Source of the DNA: Inhella crocodyli
Lineage (GTDB): Bacteria; Pseudomonadota; Gammaproteobacteria; Burkholderiales; Burkholderiaceae_C
Direction: 5' to 3'
DNA length: 64,000 nucleotides
Assembly: GCF_004004565.1 (NCBI RefSeq)
Contig: NZ_SACM01000001.1
Coordinates: 868,001-932,000, forward strand
Shown: piece by piece, positions 28,758 through 38,800 of the stretch
Layout: each line of letters starts with the position of its first letter
How positions within the stretch are numbered: position 1 is the first letter of the stretch
Program-made: the position numbers and the translations under genes
Notes under the pieces: generated by a model
What the model was told of the DNA's origin: nothing
What the model saw: only the letters and a program-made list of their open reading frames with translations
Database searches by the model: none

Positions 28758-29402
28758 ATGGCCGCCGACACCCTCCGCCTCGACGCCTTTGCCGCCACCC
28801 CCTTGGTGCGCGAGCCGTTTGAACACCTGGTCGTGAAGGACTTTGTGCAGCGCGAGGCGCTCGACGGCGCCCGCCGCGACTTTCCGGCCGTGCCCAGCGC
28901 CGGCTCGCACCCGCCCGCGGGCTTGAAGATCGAAGGCGCCTTCAAGCGGCTGATCGACGACATCCACAGCGACGACTTCCGCCGGGCCATCGAGCAAAAG
29001 TTCAACATCGACCTGAGCGGCCGTCCCTTGATGTACACGGTGCGTGGCCACTGCCGCGCCCGTGACGGCCAGATCCACACCGACACCAAGACCAAGATCA
29101 TCACGGTCCTGCTGTACCTGAACGACGACCACTGGAACAGCGCGACCGGCCGCCTGCGCCTGCTGCGCGATGGGCAAAACCTCGAGAACTACTTCGACGA
29201 GGTCGAGCCCGCTGGAGGCACGCTCTTGGTGTTCAAGCGCAGCGACAACAGCTGGCACGGCCACCACAGCTACGAAGGCCCGCGCCGCGCGCTGCAGTTC
29301 AACTGGGTGACCGACCAATCGGTCGTGGACCGCGAGCAAAACCGCCACGGCGTGTCGGCCTTCTTCAAGAAGCTGCTGGGCCGCGACACGATGACGATGT
29401 GA
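28758..29402 (+). CDS. 2OG-Fe(II) dioxygenase superfamily protein
   Basis: A 214-aa cytosolic protein with a double-stranded beta-helix pattern. The iron-binding triad is H107-x-D109 (GQIHTDTKTK) and H167 (NSWHGHH). Arg176 or Arg177 in PRRALQFNWV probably binds 2-oxoglutarate. ITVLLYLNDD between them is typical of prolyl-hydroxylase-like oxygenases found in polysaccharide clusters. The ATG has AGGACC upstream. The stop overlaps the next gene by 4 bases, so it is translated with the GT25 enzyme. The substrate is unknown: a sugar nucleotide, a glycan or a protein side chain. Confidence 0.82.
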   Translation: MAADTLRLDAFAATPLVREPFEHLVVKDFVQREALDGARRDFPAVPSAGSHPPAGLKIEGAFKRLIDDIHSDDFRRAIEQKFNIDLSGRPLMYTVRGHCRARDGQIHTDTKTKIITVLLYLNDDHWNSATGRLRLLRDGQNLENYFDEVEPAGGTLLVFKRSDNSWHGHHSYEGPRRALQFNWVTDQSVVDREQNRHGVSAFFKKLLGRDTMTM

Positions 29403-30163
29403 GCGCGGTGAGCCTCCCACCGCCCCCGCTCCCCGTTCGCTACATCAACCTCGACCGCGATGCCGAGCGGCGTGCGCGCCTGGACGCCGAGATCGCGCGC
29501 CTGGGCCTGCCGGGCGAGCGCTTTCCCGGCGTGCTGTGGACGGCCTTGCCGCAGGCCGAGCAAGACGCGCTCTACAGCCCCGCCCTCAACGCCCGGCAGT
29601 TCCACAAGCCCCTGGTGAACGGCGAGAAGGGCTGCTACGCCAGCCACATCGCCCTGTGGCGCTGGCTGCTGCACTCCCCCCACCCGGCCGTGGTGGTGTT
29701 GGAAGACGACGTGCGGCTGAAGGACGACTTCGCCGCCGTGTGCGCCGCCATCGCGGCCTTGCCTGCCGGCTGGGACATGGTCAAGCTCATCGGCCGCGCC
29801 GAATTGGGCAAGACCGAAAAACTGCGCAGCGAAGCGCCCCTGTGCCCCGGCTACCAGCTGGTGCAGTACCGCCGCATCCCCAGCCTCACGGCCGGCTACG
29901 TGCTCAGCCGCCAAGGGGCCCAGAAGCTGCTGGCCACGCGCGTCCCCTTTGGGCGCCCCATCGACGTGGACTTGCGCCATTGGTGGGAAAGCCAGCACTT
30001 GGTGATGCGCGGCGTCAGCCCCGCGGCCATCGAACTGGACGACACCAGCTTCGACAGCAGCATCGGCGCCAAGGTGGCCGAGCGCAGCCTGGCCGACAAG
30101 TGGCGCAAGGCCCGTCACAAGCTCCTCTACACGCTGGGCAACGCCTGGCACGCCCCGCGATGA
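29399..30163 (+). CDS. Glycosyltransferase family 25 (LOS/LPS type)
   Basis: 254 aa. The GT25 opening PVRYINLDRDAERRARLDAE, GCYASHIALWRWLL and the metal/nucleotide site VVVLEDDVRLKDDF match enzymes that add galactose to lipooligosaccharide (Lgt/LpsA type). The C-terminal half contains LTAGYVLSRQGAQKLL and PIDVDLRHWW. The start is GTG at 29399, overlapping the oxygenase stop by 4 bases (GTGA), and its own stop overlaps the next gene (ATGA). Its presence suggests that the block decorates LPS or a similar surface glycan. Confidence 0.88.
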   Translation: MSAVSLPPPPLPVRYINLDRDAERRARLDAEIARLGLPGERFPGVLWTALPQAEQDALYSPALNARQFHKPLVNGEKGCYASHIALWRWLLHSPHPAVVVLEDDVRLKDDFAAVCAAIAALPAGWDMVKLIGRAELGKTEKLRSEAPLCPGYQLVQYRRIPSLTAGYVLSRQGAQKLLATRVPFGRPIDVDLRHWWESQHLVMRGVSPAAIELDDTSFDSSIGAKVAERSLADKWRKARHKLLYTLGNAWHAPR

Positions 30164-30987
30164 GCGCAGCCCAACGCCCCTTGGTCTTGGTGTCTTGGCA
30201 CGGCGCTCAAGCCCCCCTGCCCTGCCTGCACCTGGACGCCGCCGCCCAGTTCGACTGGGTGCTGTTCGACTACACCGGCACGCAAACGCCCGGCGAGCGC
30301 GAGGTGGCCGGCTTGCCGGTGACCGTGCTGTCCGAGCCCACCGAGTGCAAGGGCGACATCTTCCAGGCCCTGTGCCGCTGGCTGCACGACACGGCCCGAT
30401 GCCCCGAGTACGTCGGCCTGATCGACGACGACGTGTGGGTGGGGGTGAGCGACCTGAACCGGGCGCTGCACCTGGCCCGCTGCGAACAGCTGGACGTCTT
30501 CTCGCCCACGCTGATGCACGACAGCCACTACACGCACCGCTGGATGCTGACGCAGCCCCACCGCCTGTTCCGGCCCGTGGATTGGGTCGAGGTCATGATG
30601 CCCTTCTACCGCGGGGACCTGTTCTTGGCGGCGCGCGAGCACCTGGCCGGCAACGTTTCCAGCTGGGGCCTGGACAAGTACCTGTGGCCCACGCTGCAGC
30701 AGCTGCGCGGCCAAACGCGCACCGCCCTGATCGACGCCGTGACGGCGAGCCACCGCCGGCCGATCACCAGCGGCAACAGGACCTACCGCACGGGCCGCAC
30801 GGCCTTTGACGAACTGCAGGCCATGCGCGCGCTGAGCCTGGACCTGCTGCAGGCGCAACGCCCGGAGCTGGTGGGCAGCGACTGGTACCGCCGCATCTTT
30901 CAGCAGCGCCACGTTCGCACGCGCTGGCAGCAGCTTTGCGCCGGGCTGGGCCGGCCGCTGCGGCGCTGGCTCGATCAAAGCACCTGA
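30160..30987 (+). CDS. DUF707-like putative glycosyltransferase
   Basis: 275 aa. By eye it resembles DUF707 proteins: EYVGLIDDDVWVGVSDLN gives a DDD metal site, followed by HRWMLTQPHRLFRPVDWVEV, then MMPFYRGDLFLAA, then NVSSWGLDKYLWP with a distal VTASHRRPITSG. This layout (acidic triad, WGLD, final His) suggests a GT-A fold. The start ATG at 30160 overlaps the GT25 stop. It ends the tightly coupled block. Its sugar specificity cannot be read from the sequence. Confidence 0.7.
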   Translation: MSAAQRPLVLVSWHGAQAPLPCLHLDAAAQFDWVLFDYTGTQTPGEREVAGLPVTVLSEPTECKGDIFQALCRWLHDTARCPEYVGLIDDDVWVGVSDLNRALHLARCEQLDVFSPTLMHDSHYTHRWMLTQPHRLFRPVDWVEVMMPFYRGDLFLAAREHLAGNVSSWGLDKYLWPTLQQLRGQTRTALIDAVTASHRRPITSGNRTYRTGRTAFDELQAMRALSLDLLQAQRPELVGSDWYRRIFQQRHVRTRWQQLCAGLGRPLRRWLDQST

Positions 30988-31039
30988 GCCCACAGGGGCA
31001 TGCGCTCCAGCGCAGCATGGCGGCCTCAGGAGACCTGCC

Positions 31040-31678
31040 ATGCGCCCCACCCCCCTTGCCGTGTTGACCGCCGCCCTCGGCACCCTCGCCTCACCCGCCC
31101 ACGCCATCGAGGAGCCGCGCTTCGAAACCGTGCTGCAGCAAGGCGCCTTTGAGGTGCGGCGCTACGCGCCCTACATGGTGGCCGAGGTGCGCGTCGGGGG
31201 CGACTTCGAGCAGGCGGGCAACCGCGCCTTCCGCCAGCTCGCCAACTACATCTTCGGCGGCAACCAGGGCCGGCAAGAGATGGCCATGACCGCGCCCGTC
31301 ATCCAGGCCCCGGCCGCCCCCGTGCCCATGGCGATGACGGCCCCGGTGACCCAAACGGCGAGCGAGGGGGGCTGGCGCGTGCAGTTCGTGCTGCCGTCCC
31401 ACATCAACGCCGCCAACGCCCCCGTGCCCAACAACCCGCAGGTCACGGTGCGCGAGGAGCCCGCCCGCACCCTGGCGGTCATTCGCTACAGCGGCATGTG
31501 GACGGCCGCCAACTACGCCGAGCACGTGGCCTTGTTGAAGGCCAACGCCGAGAAAGCAGGCATCCCGCTGCAGGGCGAGCCGGTGCTGTCCCGCTTCAAC
31601 GGCCCCTTCACCCTGCCCTTCTTGCGGCGCAACGAGGTCTGGATGGAAGTGGCGGCCGGGGCCGGCCTGGCGCGCTAA
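31040..31678 (+). CDS. Secreted SOUL-family heme-binding-like protein
   Basis: 212 aa. A Sec signal (MRPTPLAVLTAALGTLASPAHA) precedes a SOUL/HBP domain: FEVRRYAPYMVAEVRVGGDF, then two MTAPV motifs (EMAMTAPVIQ, MAMTAPVTQ), FVLPSHINAANAP and LAVIRYSGMW. Family members bind heme or tetrapyrroles in some cases, but bacterial functions are poorly known. An AGGAGA site lies 7 bases before the ATG. It converges with the GT4 gene 7 bases away. Confidence 0.9.
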   Translation: MRPTPLAVLTAALGTLASPAHAIEEPRFETVLQQGAFEVRRYAPYMVAEVRVGGDFEQAGNRAFRQLANYIFGGNQGRQEMAMTAPVIQAPAAPVPMAMTAPVTQTASEGGWRVQFVLPSHINAANAPVPNNPQVTVREEPARTLAVIRYSGMWTAANYAEHVALLKANAEKAGIPLQGEPVLSRFNGPFTLPFLRRNEVWMEVAAGAGLAR

Positions 31679-31685
31679 GCCGGCG

Positions 31686-32792
31686 TCACAGACCAACCAC
31701 GCGGCGCAGCAGGGCGTCGTAGCGGCTTCGCATCAGCGGCAGGCCGTGCGCGTGCAGGGCTTGCCCGCGGGCCGCGTGGCCCAGCTGCTCGCACAGGGCC
31801 GGGTTGCTCAGCAGGCGCTGCAAGGCAGCGGCCATCAAGGGCGGGTCTTCGGGCGGCACCAGCAGCCCGGTGCGCTCGTGCTCCAGCACGCCCTCCACGC
31901 CCGGCACCAAGGTGGCGACGCAGGCGCACCCGGCCGCCATGGCCTCCACGAGGGCCAAGGGCATGCCCTCCCAGCGGGTGCTGAGCACGAACACCCGGTT
32001 GGCCATCAGCAGCTCGGCCACCTTGGGCTCGTAGCCCAAGAACTTCACCTGCTCCTGCAGGCCCAAGCGCTCGGCCAGGCCTTGGGCGGCGCGCTGGTAG
32101 CTGGCCTTGCCGCTGCCCGCCAGGTACAGGGTGGGGCGGAGTTGGTGCTCGTCGCGCAACAGGGCCAGGGCCCGGATCAGGGTCAGGTGGTCCTTTTGCC
32201 GCGCGAAGCGGGCGCTCATGACGATGTCCGGCGCCCGCGTGCCCATGGGATGGGCCGCCGCCCGCTCGAACTTGCCCAGGTCCACGCCGTTGGGAATGGC
32301 CTGGGTGATGGCCGACGGGCTGCCCAGGCGCAGCAGGGTCTGCGCCACGCCCTCGCTCACGCCCACGACGGCGTCGGTGTGGGCGTCGAGCTTGCGCTTT
32401 TGCCACAGGCGCCAGCGCGTGTAACGCTCGCGCGAGTTGTGTTCGATGTGCACCCGGTGGGGCACCCCGGCCCACAGCGAGGCCCAGCGGCCCAGCAGGT
32501 GCTCGGGGAAGCCGTGCGCCACCATCACCTCGGGCAGGAAGCGCCGGCACAGGCGGAACAAGGCCCACAGCGTGGCGAAATGGCTCCAGCCGGGGACCAC
32601 CTCGACGGCGATGCCGCTTTCGACCAGCTTGTTCACCCGCTCGGCGTCGGTGGTGCGCTTGCGGCGCAGCACCAACAGGGGCTCGAACTCGCTGCCTTGG
32701 GCCTGGGCGCGGGCCAGGTCGATGGCCACCTGCGTGGCGCCCGAAAAACCGCCCGTGACGAAATGGATGACGCGGATGCGCTGCGAAGTCAT
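31686..32792 (-). CDS. Glycosyltransferase family 4
   Basis: 368 aa with a GT-B fold. The N-terminal domain starts RIRVIHFVTGGFSGATQVAI and contains VMVAHGFPEHLLGRWASL. The C-terminal donor domain has AIPNGVDLGKF, DIVMSARFARQKDHLTLIRA, and the EX7E-type signature in STRWEGMPLALVEAMAAG with GVLEHERTGLLVPPED. Enzymes of this type add sugars to LPS cores or O-antigens. Divergent from msbA by 37 bases and convergent with the SOUL gene. Confidence 0.9.
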   Translation of the reverse strand: MTSQRIRVIHFVTGGFSGATQVAIDLARAQAQGSEFEPLLVLRRKRTTDAERVNKLVESGIAVEVVPGWSHFATLWALFRLCRRFLPEVMVAHGFPEHLLGRWASLWAGVPHRVHIEHNSRERYTRWRLWQKRKLDAHTDAVVGVSEGVAQTLLRLGSPSAITQAIPNGVDLGKFERAAAHPMGTRAPDIVMSARFARQKDHLTLIRALALLRDEHQLRPTLYLAGSGKASYQRAAQGLAERLGLQEQVKFLGYEPKVAELLMANRVFVLSTRWEGMPLALVEAMAAGCACVATLVPGVEGVLEHERTGLLVPPEDPPLMAAALQRLLSNPALCEQLGHAARGQALHAHGLPLMRSRYDALLRRVVGL

Positions 32793-32829
32793 CGAACCAG
32801 TTTAGGAGCGTCGAGAATCCGCGCCAGCC

Positions 32830-34578
32830 ATGAGCAACGCCCGCCCCGACCCCATTCCGTTGAAACCGACCGCCTTGCGGGTGTTGAATTTTGTAAAGCC
32901 CCACCGGCGCGGTCTGGTCGCCGCCGTGGGCGCGTACGTGCTGGCGGCCTGCACCGAGCCCTTGATCCCGAAGCTGTTGAAGGTGGCGCTGGACGAAGGC
33001 TTTGCCAAGGAAGCGCCCTTCCCACTGTGGTGGGTGCCGGTGGTGCTGATCGGCCTGTTCTTGCTGCGCGGGGTGTTCAGCTTTTTGGGCCAGTACCTGC
33101 TGCACTGGACCATCGGCCGCACGGTGTACGACCTGCGTCGCGCGCTGCTGGACGCGCTGCTGCGCGCCGACGCCAAGGTCTACACGCAAATGAGCGGCGG
33201 TGCGGCCGTGACCAAGGTGGTGGGCGACCCGCAGCAAAGCATCCATTTGTTGGGCACCGCCTGCATCACGGTGCTGCGCGACGGGCTGCCGGCCGTCGCC
33301 ATGCTGGGCTACCTGCTGTACATCAACTGGAAGCTCACCCTGCTCACCTTGGTGACCCTGCCGGTGATGAGCTGGGTGCTGAAGAAGGTCAACCGCCGCG
33401 TGCGCCAAACCGGCAGCCGGGCTTACGACGCGCAAATCCACCTGTCGGGCGTGGTCGACGACATCGCCCGTGCCTGGAAGCTGGTGCGCAGCTTCAACGC
33501 CGCGCCCTTCGAGCGCGAACGCTTCGCGCAGGCCGCGGCGGCGGTGCGCAGCAACGCGCTCAAGCAAACCGCGGCCAACGCGCTGGCGCAGCCCCTGTCG
33601 CAGATGGTGGCCTCGGTGGGCATCTCGGTCATCGTCAGCATGGCCCTGTTCCAGGGCCGGGCCACGGGGGCCACACCGGGCGAGTTCGTCGAGTTCGTGG
33701 GCGGCCTGCTGCTCTTGATGAGCCGCGCCCGCCACCTGGCCGAGGTGGCCCAGCCCATCACCAACGGCCTGATCGTGGCGCGCGGCTGCATGGACCTGCT
33801 CGACACCCCGGCCGAGGCCGACCCCGGCCGCCAGGTGCTGGAGCGCGCCCGCGGCGACTTGGCGCTGGAGAACCTGCAGCTGACCTACCCCGGCGCCGCG
33901 GCGCCGGCCCTGAACGGCCTGAGCCTGACCGTGCGCGCCGGCGAAACCGTGGCCCTGGTGGGCCCTTCGGGCGCGGGCAAGAGCACGGTGATCCACCTGC
34001 TGCAGGGCTTTGCCGAGCCGCAGGGGGGGCGCTTCACGCTGGACGGCGTCGACGCCGCCACCCTGACCCGCGCCAGCCTGCGCACGCAGTTCGCCGTGGT
34101 CAGCCAGGACATCGTGCTGTTCGACGACAGCGTGCTGGCCAACGTGGCCTACGCGCAAGCGCCCGACGTGGCCCGCGCCGAGGCCGCGCTGAAGGACGCC
34201 GCGCTGTGGGACTTCGTGCAGACCCTGCCCCAAGGCCTGCACACGCGCATCGGCAACAACGGCAGCACGCTCAGCGGTGGCCAGCGCCAGCGCCTGGCCA
34301 TCGCCCGCGCGCTGTACCGCGACGCACCGATTTGGATCTTCGACGAAGCCACCTCGGCGCTGGACACGGAAAGCGAGCGGGCCGTGCAGGACGCCTTGGC
34401 GCGCCAGCAAGGCCACAAGACCCTGATCTTGATCGCCCACCGCCTGAGCACCGTGCGCCACGCCGACTGCATCCACGTGCTGCAGGCCGGCCGCGTGGTG
34501 GAAAGCGGCACGCACGCGGAGCTGCTGGCCCAAGGCGGCGCCTACGCGGCCTTGGTGAGCCTGGGCGACGAGGGCTGA
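32830..34578 (+). CDS. msbA: Lipid A ABC transporter MsbA
   Basis: A homodimeric exporter that flips core-lipid A across the inner membrane, 582 aa. Six transmembrane helices (residues about 20-310) are fused to an ATPase domain with Walker A GPSGAGKST, the signature LSGGQRQRLAIARAL, Walker B IWIFDEATSALD and an H-loop (LIAHRLSTVRHAD). The N-terminus RVLNFVKPHRRGLVAAVGAY fits MsbA. The glycan genes and lapAB nearby support a role in LPS export over the related multidrug exporters. Confidence 0.88.
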   Translation: MSNARPDPIPLKPTALRVLNFVKPHRRGLVAAVGAYVLAACTEPLIPKLLKVALDEGFAKEAPFPLWWVPVVLIGLFLLRGVFSFLGQYLLHWTIGRTVYDLRRALLDALLRADAKVYTQMSGGAAVTKVVGDPQQSIHLLGTACITVLRDGLPAVAMLGYLLYINWKLTLLTLVTLPVMSWVLKKVNRRVRQTGSRAYDAQIHLSGVVDDIARAWKLVRSFNAAPFERERFAQAAAAVRSNALKQTAANALAQPLSQMVASVGISVIVSMALFQGRATGATPGEFVEFVGGLLLLMSRARHLAEVAQPITNGLIVARGCMDLLDTPAEADPGRQVLERARGDLALENLQLTYPGAAAPALNGLSLTVRAGETVALVGPSGAGKSTVIHLLQGFAEPQGGRFTLDGVDAATLTRASLRTQFAVVSQDIVLFDDSVLANVAYAQAPDVARAEAALKDAALWDFVQTLPQGLHTRIGNNGSTLSGGQRQRLAIARALYRDAPIWIFDEATSALDTESERAVQDALARQQGHKTLILIAHRLSTVRHADCIHVLQAGRVVESGTHAELLAQGGAYAALVSLGDEG

Positions 34579-34587
34579 GCCCGTCCC

Positions 34588-35862
34588 TCAGCCGCTGACG
34601 GCTTCGCCCTCCGGCACCAGCAGGCCCTGGCGCCGCAGCCGCGCCCAAACGGGCTCGCGCTTGGCGTCGCTCCAACCGAAGAAGCGCATCACGTCCTGCC
34701 GGCGGGCCAAGGTGTCGGTCATGCCCAAGGTGATCAGCTCGGCCGTGTAGCCGCGCACGAACAGCAGGTAGCTGGCCAAGGCGCTGCCGGTGGCCGCCTT
34801 GCCCTGGCCTTGGACGCCCACGGCGCCGAGCAGCGTGCGGATGGCCGGTGGCAGCTCGTGCTGGTGCAAGCCAGCCAGGTCGTCGAGGCGCCGGCTGGGG
34901 CTGATCACCAGCACGTCCACCGGCTTCAGGGGCGTGGCGGCCAGGGCCTCCGGCGACAGCAGGCTCAGGGTCTTGTTGATGCGCTGCAGCCGCTCCACGT
35001 CCACGGCCAGCGCGTCCAAGAAGATGTTGGACAGCGCGTGCCCGGCGATCTGCGCCATGCTGGGGTGGCCGACCAAGGGCTGCCTCGGCTCGGCCTGACC
35101 GGCCTCCTGCATGCGCCCGGCGCCAATGACCAGCACGCGCTGCGCGCCCAAGTGGATGGCCGGGCTGATGGGCGCGCTTTGCCGCATGGAGCCGTCGCCC
35201 AGCCATTCCAATCGGCCGTCGACCTCGAGCTCTTGCGCCGGGAAGATGAAGGGGATGGCGCTCGATGCCATCAAATGCTTCACCGTCAGCGAGGCGGGCA
35301 CGGCCAAGCGCTGGCTGCGCAGCCAGGGCGCGACCGGCTCGCGCGATTGGTAGAAGGTCACGTGCTGCCCGGAGCTGTAGCTCGAGCCGCTGATCGCCAA
35401 GGCGTCCAGATGGCCCTGCGCCAGCACCTGCGGCAGGCGCGCCAGCGGCACCGCCTTTGCCAGCAGTTCGGCCAAAGGGGCGTTGTCCAACAGGCTGCTG
35501 GGGCGCGTTTTGCGCCAGCGTCGGATGGCCCAGCCCAGGCTCATCATGGTCATCCACTGCGTGCCGGTGCGGATGGCGTCGAAGGCCTCCGAGCGGTACA
35601 CATCGGCCACCTTGATGGTGGACCAGAGGCCGACCAAGGCGTCCACGGCGGCGTCGAAGCGGTCGGCCTGCGAGGCCAGGCAGGCCGCGTTGATCGCGCC
35701 GGCCGAGGTGCCGGCAATGACGTGGAAAGGATTGCCCGTGACGCCGCTGTCGCGCCGGATCTGCGCGATGGCCAGCAGCACGCCCACTTGGTAGGCGGCA
35801 CGGGCGCCGCCGCCGGTCAAGATAAGGCCGGTGCGCGGCGGCAAAGCGGGGGTGGGTATCAC
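34588..35862 (-). CDS. Patatin-like phospholipase
   Basis: 424 aa. The oxyanion hole is TGGGARAAYQVGVL (residues 16-29). The nucleophile elbow GTSAG has Ser53, and the catalytic Asp lies in LGDGSMRQSAP, giving the Ser-Asp dyad of patatins. A C-terminal segment of about 90 residues includes SYLLFVRGYTAELITLGMTD. The start is GTG at 35862, preceded by a G-rich SD-like stretch. There is no signal peptide, so it probably acts on membrane lipids from the cytosol. It follows dnaE by 25 bases. Physiological substrate unknown. Confidence 0.9.
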   Translation of the reverse strand: MIPTPALPPRTGLILTGGGARAAYQVGVLLAIAQIRRDSGVTGNPFHVIAGTSAGAINAACLASQADRFDAAVDALVGLWSTIKVADVYRSEAFDAIRTGTQWMTMMSLGWAIRRWRKTRPSSLLDNAPLAELLAKAVPLARLPQVLAQGHLDALAISGSSYSSGQHVTFYQSREPVAPWLRSQRLAVPASLTVKHLMASSAIPFIFPAQELEVDGRLEWLGDGSMRQSAPISPAIHLGAQRVLVIGAGRMQEAGQAEPRQPLVGHPSMAQIAGHALSNIFLDALAVDVERLQRINKTLSLLSPEALAATPLKPVDVLVISPSRRLDDLAGLHQHELPPAIRTLLGAVGVQGQGKAATGSALASYLLFVRGYTAELITLGMTDTLARRQDVMRFFGWSDAKREPVWARLRRQGLLVPEGEAVSG

Positions 35863-35887
35863 CCCCCGAGGCTACGCCAAGCCGGGC

Positions 35888-38800
35888 CTAGCGGTACACC
35901 CACTGGGCGCCCACGCCACGGTCGCGCAGGTCGGCCAGGGCGGCGTCGCTGGGCCAGTGCAGCGAGGCCGCGCCGAGTTCGGCCACCGCCTGCACGCCCG
36001 CCAGCCGCAGGGGCCAGCGGATGGGCAGGCCGCGCTGCAGGGTCTCGCCGTCCTCCGTTTCGACCCGCTGCGGTGGGTGGCGGGCCACCCAGTCTTTGAC
36101 CAACTGCACCTGCTGGCTGCTGGGCCGCGGCAGGTCGATCTCCAGCGCCTTGGCGTAGCGGCTGCGAACGCCTGCCAGGTCCCAGACCTGGGTGCCTTGC
36201 GCGCGCAGGCCGCCGCTGAAGCGGTCGTTGCGCACGTTGGCCTGCACGAAGACGAGGTTGTCCTCGGTCAGCAGGGCCTTGTGGGCCTCGTACAGCTCGT
36301 CGTTCAGCACCACCTCCAGGGCCTCGCTGCCGTCGTCGAGCTTGAAGATGCACACGCGGCCGCGCTGACCGTTGATGACGCGCAAATCGCCCACGATGCC
36401 GGCCAGCAGTTGCGGCTCGCGGCTGTCGGCCACCTCGCTGAGCTGCTTGGGCTGCAGGCGGCGCACCTCGGCGGCGTGCTCGTCGAACAGGTGGCCGCTC
36501 AAGTAGAAGCCAATGGCGGCCTTCTCCAGCGTCAGGCGCTCGCGCACGCCCCAGGGCTTGCACTCCAAGAGCTCGGGCTCGCTCGCGGGCGCGTCGGCAA
36601 AGTCGAACAGCCCGCCTTGGGCGGCGTTCGCTTCGAGCTGCTCGGCATGCTGGAAGGCCAGGCCGACCGATTCGAGCACGCGCTCGCGGTAGGGGTGCAG
36701 ACGGTCGAAGGCGCCGGCCTTGACCAGGGCCTCGACCACGCGCTTGTTGACCGCGCGGCGGTCCACGCGGGCGGCGAAGTCAAACAGGCTCTTAAAGGGG
36801 CCGCCCTCGGCGCGGGCCCGCTCGATGGCCTCGATCGCCCCCTGCCCCGTGCCCTTGATGGCGCCCAAGCCGTAGTTGATGAGCTTCTTGGTGGCCCCAC
36901 CGCCGGTCGCGCCGGCCGCCCCCACGGCGCCCATGGGCACGAACTTCAACACGCTGCGGTTCACGCAAGGGGCCAGGAAATCGATGCCGAACTGCTTGGC
37001 ATCGGCCAACAGGATCTTGAGCTTGTCCGTGTTGTCCGATTCGATCGTCATGTTGGCCGCGAAGAACTCGGCCGTGTGGTGCACCTTGATGTAGGCCGTG
37101 TGGTACGCCAACAGGGAGTAGGCGGCGGCGTGCGACTTGTTGAAGCCGTAGCCGGCGAACTTCTCCATCAAGTCGAAGACCTCGTCGGCCTTCTCTTGGT
37201 CGATGCCCTTTTCGGCCGCCCCTTTGCGGAAGATCTGGCGGTGCTCGGCCATCTCTTCCGCCTTCTTCTTGCCCATGGCCCGGCGCAACAGGTCGGCGCC
37301 GCCGAGGGAGTAGCCCCCCATCAGCTGCGCGGCCTGCATCACCTGCTCTTGGTACACGAAGATGCCGTAGGTCTCGGCCAGCACCTGGCCCAGCAGCGGG
37401 TGCGGGTACTCGATCTTTTCCTTGCCGTTCTTGCGCGCGCAAAACGAGGGGATGTTCTCCAGCGGACCGGGGCGGAACATGGCGTTCAGCGCGATCAGGT
37501 CCTCCAGGCGCGTGGGCTTGGCTTCCTTCAGCATGCGCTGCATGCCGGTCGATTCAAACTGGAACACGGCCTCGGTTTTGCCGTCGGCGAACAGCTTGTA
37601 GGTCTTCGCGTCGTTCAGCGGCAGGTGCTCGTAGGCGAAGTCCGGGCGCAGCGGCGTGATGTACTGCTTGGCCAACTCCAAGATGGTGAGCGTGGCCAGG
37701 CCCAAGAAGTCGAACTTGACGAGGCCGATGGCCTCGACGTCGTCCTTGTCGTACTGGCTCACGGCCGAGTCGCTGCCCGGCTGCTGGTAGAGCGGGCAGA
37801 AGTCGGTGATCTTGCCCGGCGCGATGAGCACGCCGCCGGCGTGCATGCCGATGTTGCGCGTCAGGCCCTCCACCTGCGTGGCCAAGGCCAACAAGGTGGC
37901 CACCTCTTCTTCGTTCTTTTCGCGCTCCACCAACTCGGGCGCTTCCAAACGGGCGTAGATGACCCCGCCATCGGGCTTGTCGGGCACGGGCGCCAGGGTC
38001 ACCGTCTTGCCCGGGGGCGCGGGCACCAGCTTGGCGATGCCGTCCACGTGCCCGTAGCTCATGCCCAGCACCCGGCCCACGTCGCGCAGCGCGGCCTTGG
38101 CGGCCATGGTGCCGAAGGTGGCAATCTGGCTCACGGCGTCGCGGCCGTACTTGTCCTTGACGTAGTCGATCACCCGGTCGCGGTTGCCCTGGCAGAAGTC
38201 GATGTCGAAGTCGGGCATCGACACGCGCTCGGGGTTCAGGAAGCGCTCGAACAGCAGGTTGTAGGCCAGGGGATCGAGGTCGGTGATGCCCAGCGCGTAG
38301 GCCACCAGCGAGCCGGCGCCCGAGCCCCGGCCGGGGCCGACCGGGCAGCCGTTGTTCTTGGCCCAGTTGATGAAGTCGGCCACGATCAAGAAGTAGCCCG
38401 GGAACTTCATCTTGACGATGGTGTTCAGCTCGAACTCCAGGCGCTCGACGTAGCGCGGCCGCGCCGCGTCGCGCTCGGCCTCTTTGGGGAACAGGTAGGC
38501 CAAGCGGGTTTCCAGGCCCTCGAAGCTGAGCTGCCGGAAGTAGTCGTCGGCCGGCATGGGCGTGCCGTCGGCCAGCAGCGGCGTGGGGAAGTTGGGCAGT
38601 TGCGGCTTGCCCAGCACCAGGGTGAGGCTGCAGCGCGCCGCGATGACCAGGGTGTTGGCCAGCGCCGAAGGCAGGTCGGCGAAGCGCGCGGCCATCTCGG
38701 CCTGGGTTTTGAAGTGCTGGTCGGGCGTGAAGCGCTTGACGCGCCTGGGGTTGTCCAAGGTTTCGCCCTCGGCCACGCAGACGCGGGCTTCGTGGGCATC

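Noticed and set aside
31675-34533. 952-codon minus-strand frame, and a similar plus-strand frame at 31746-34598
   Set aside because: They span the GT4 gene and msbA in other frames and match no family; shadows of real genes.
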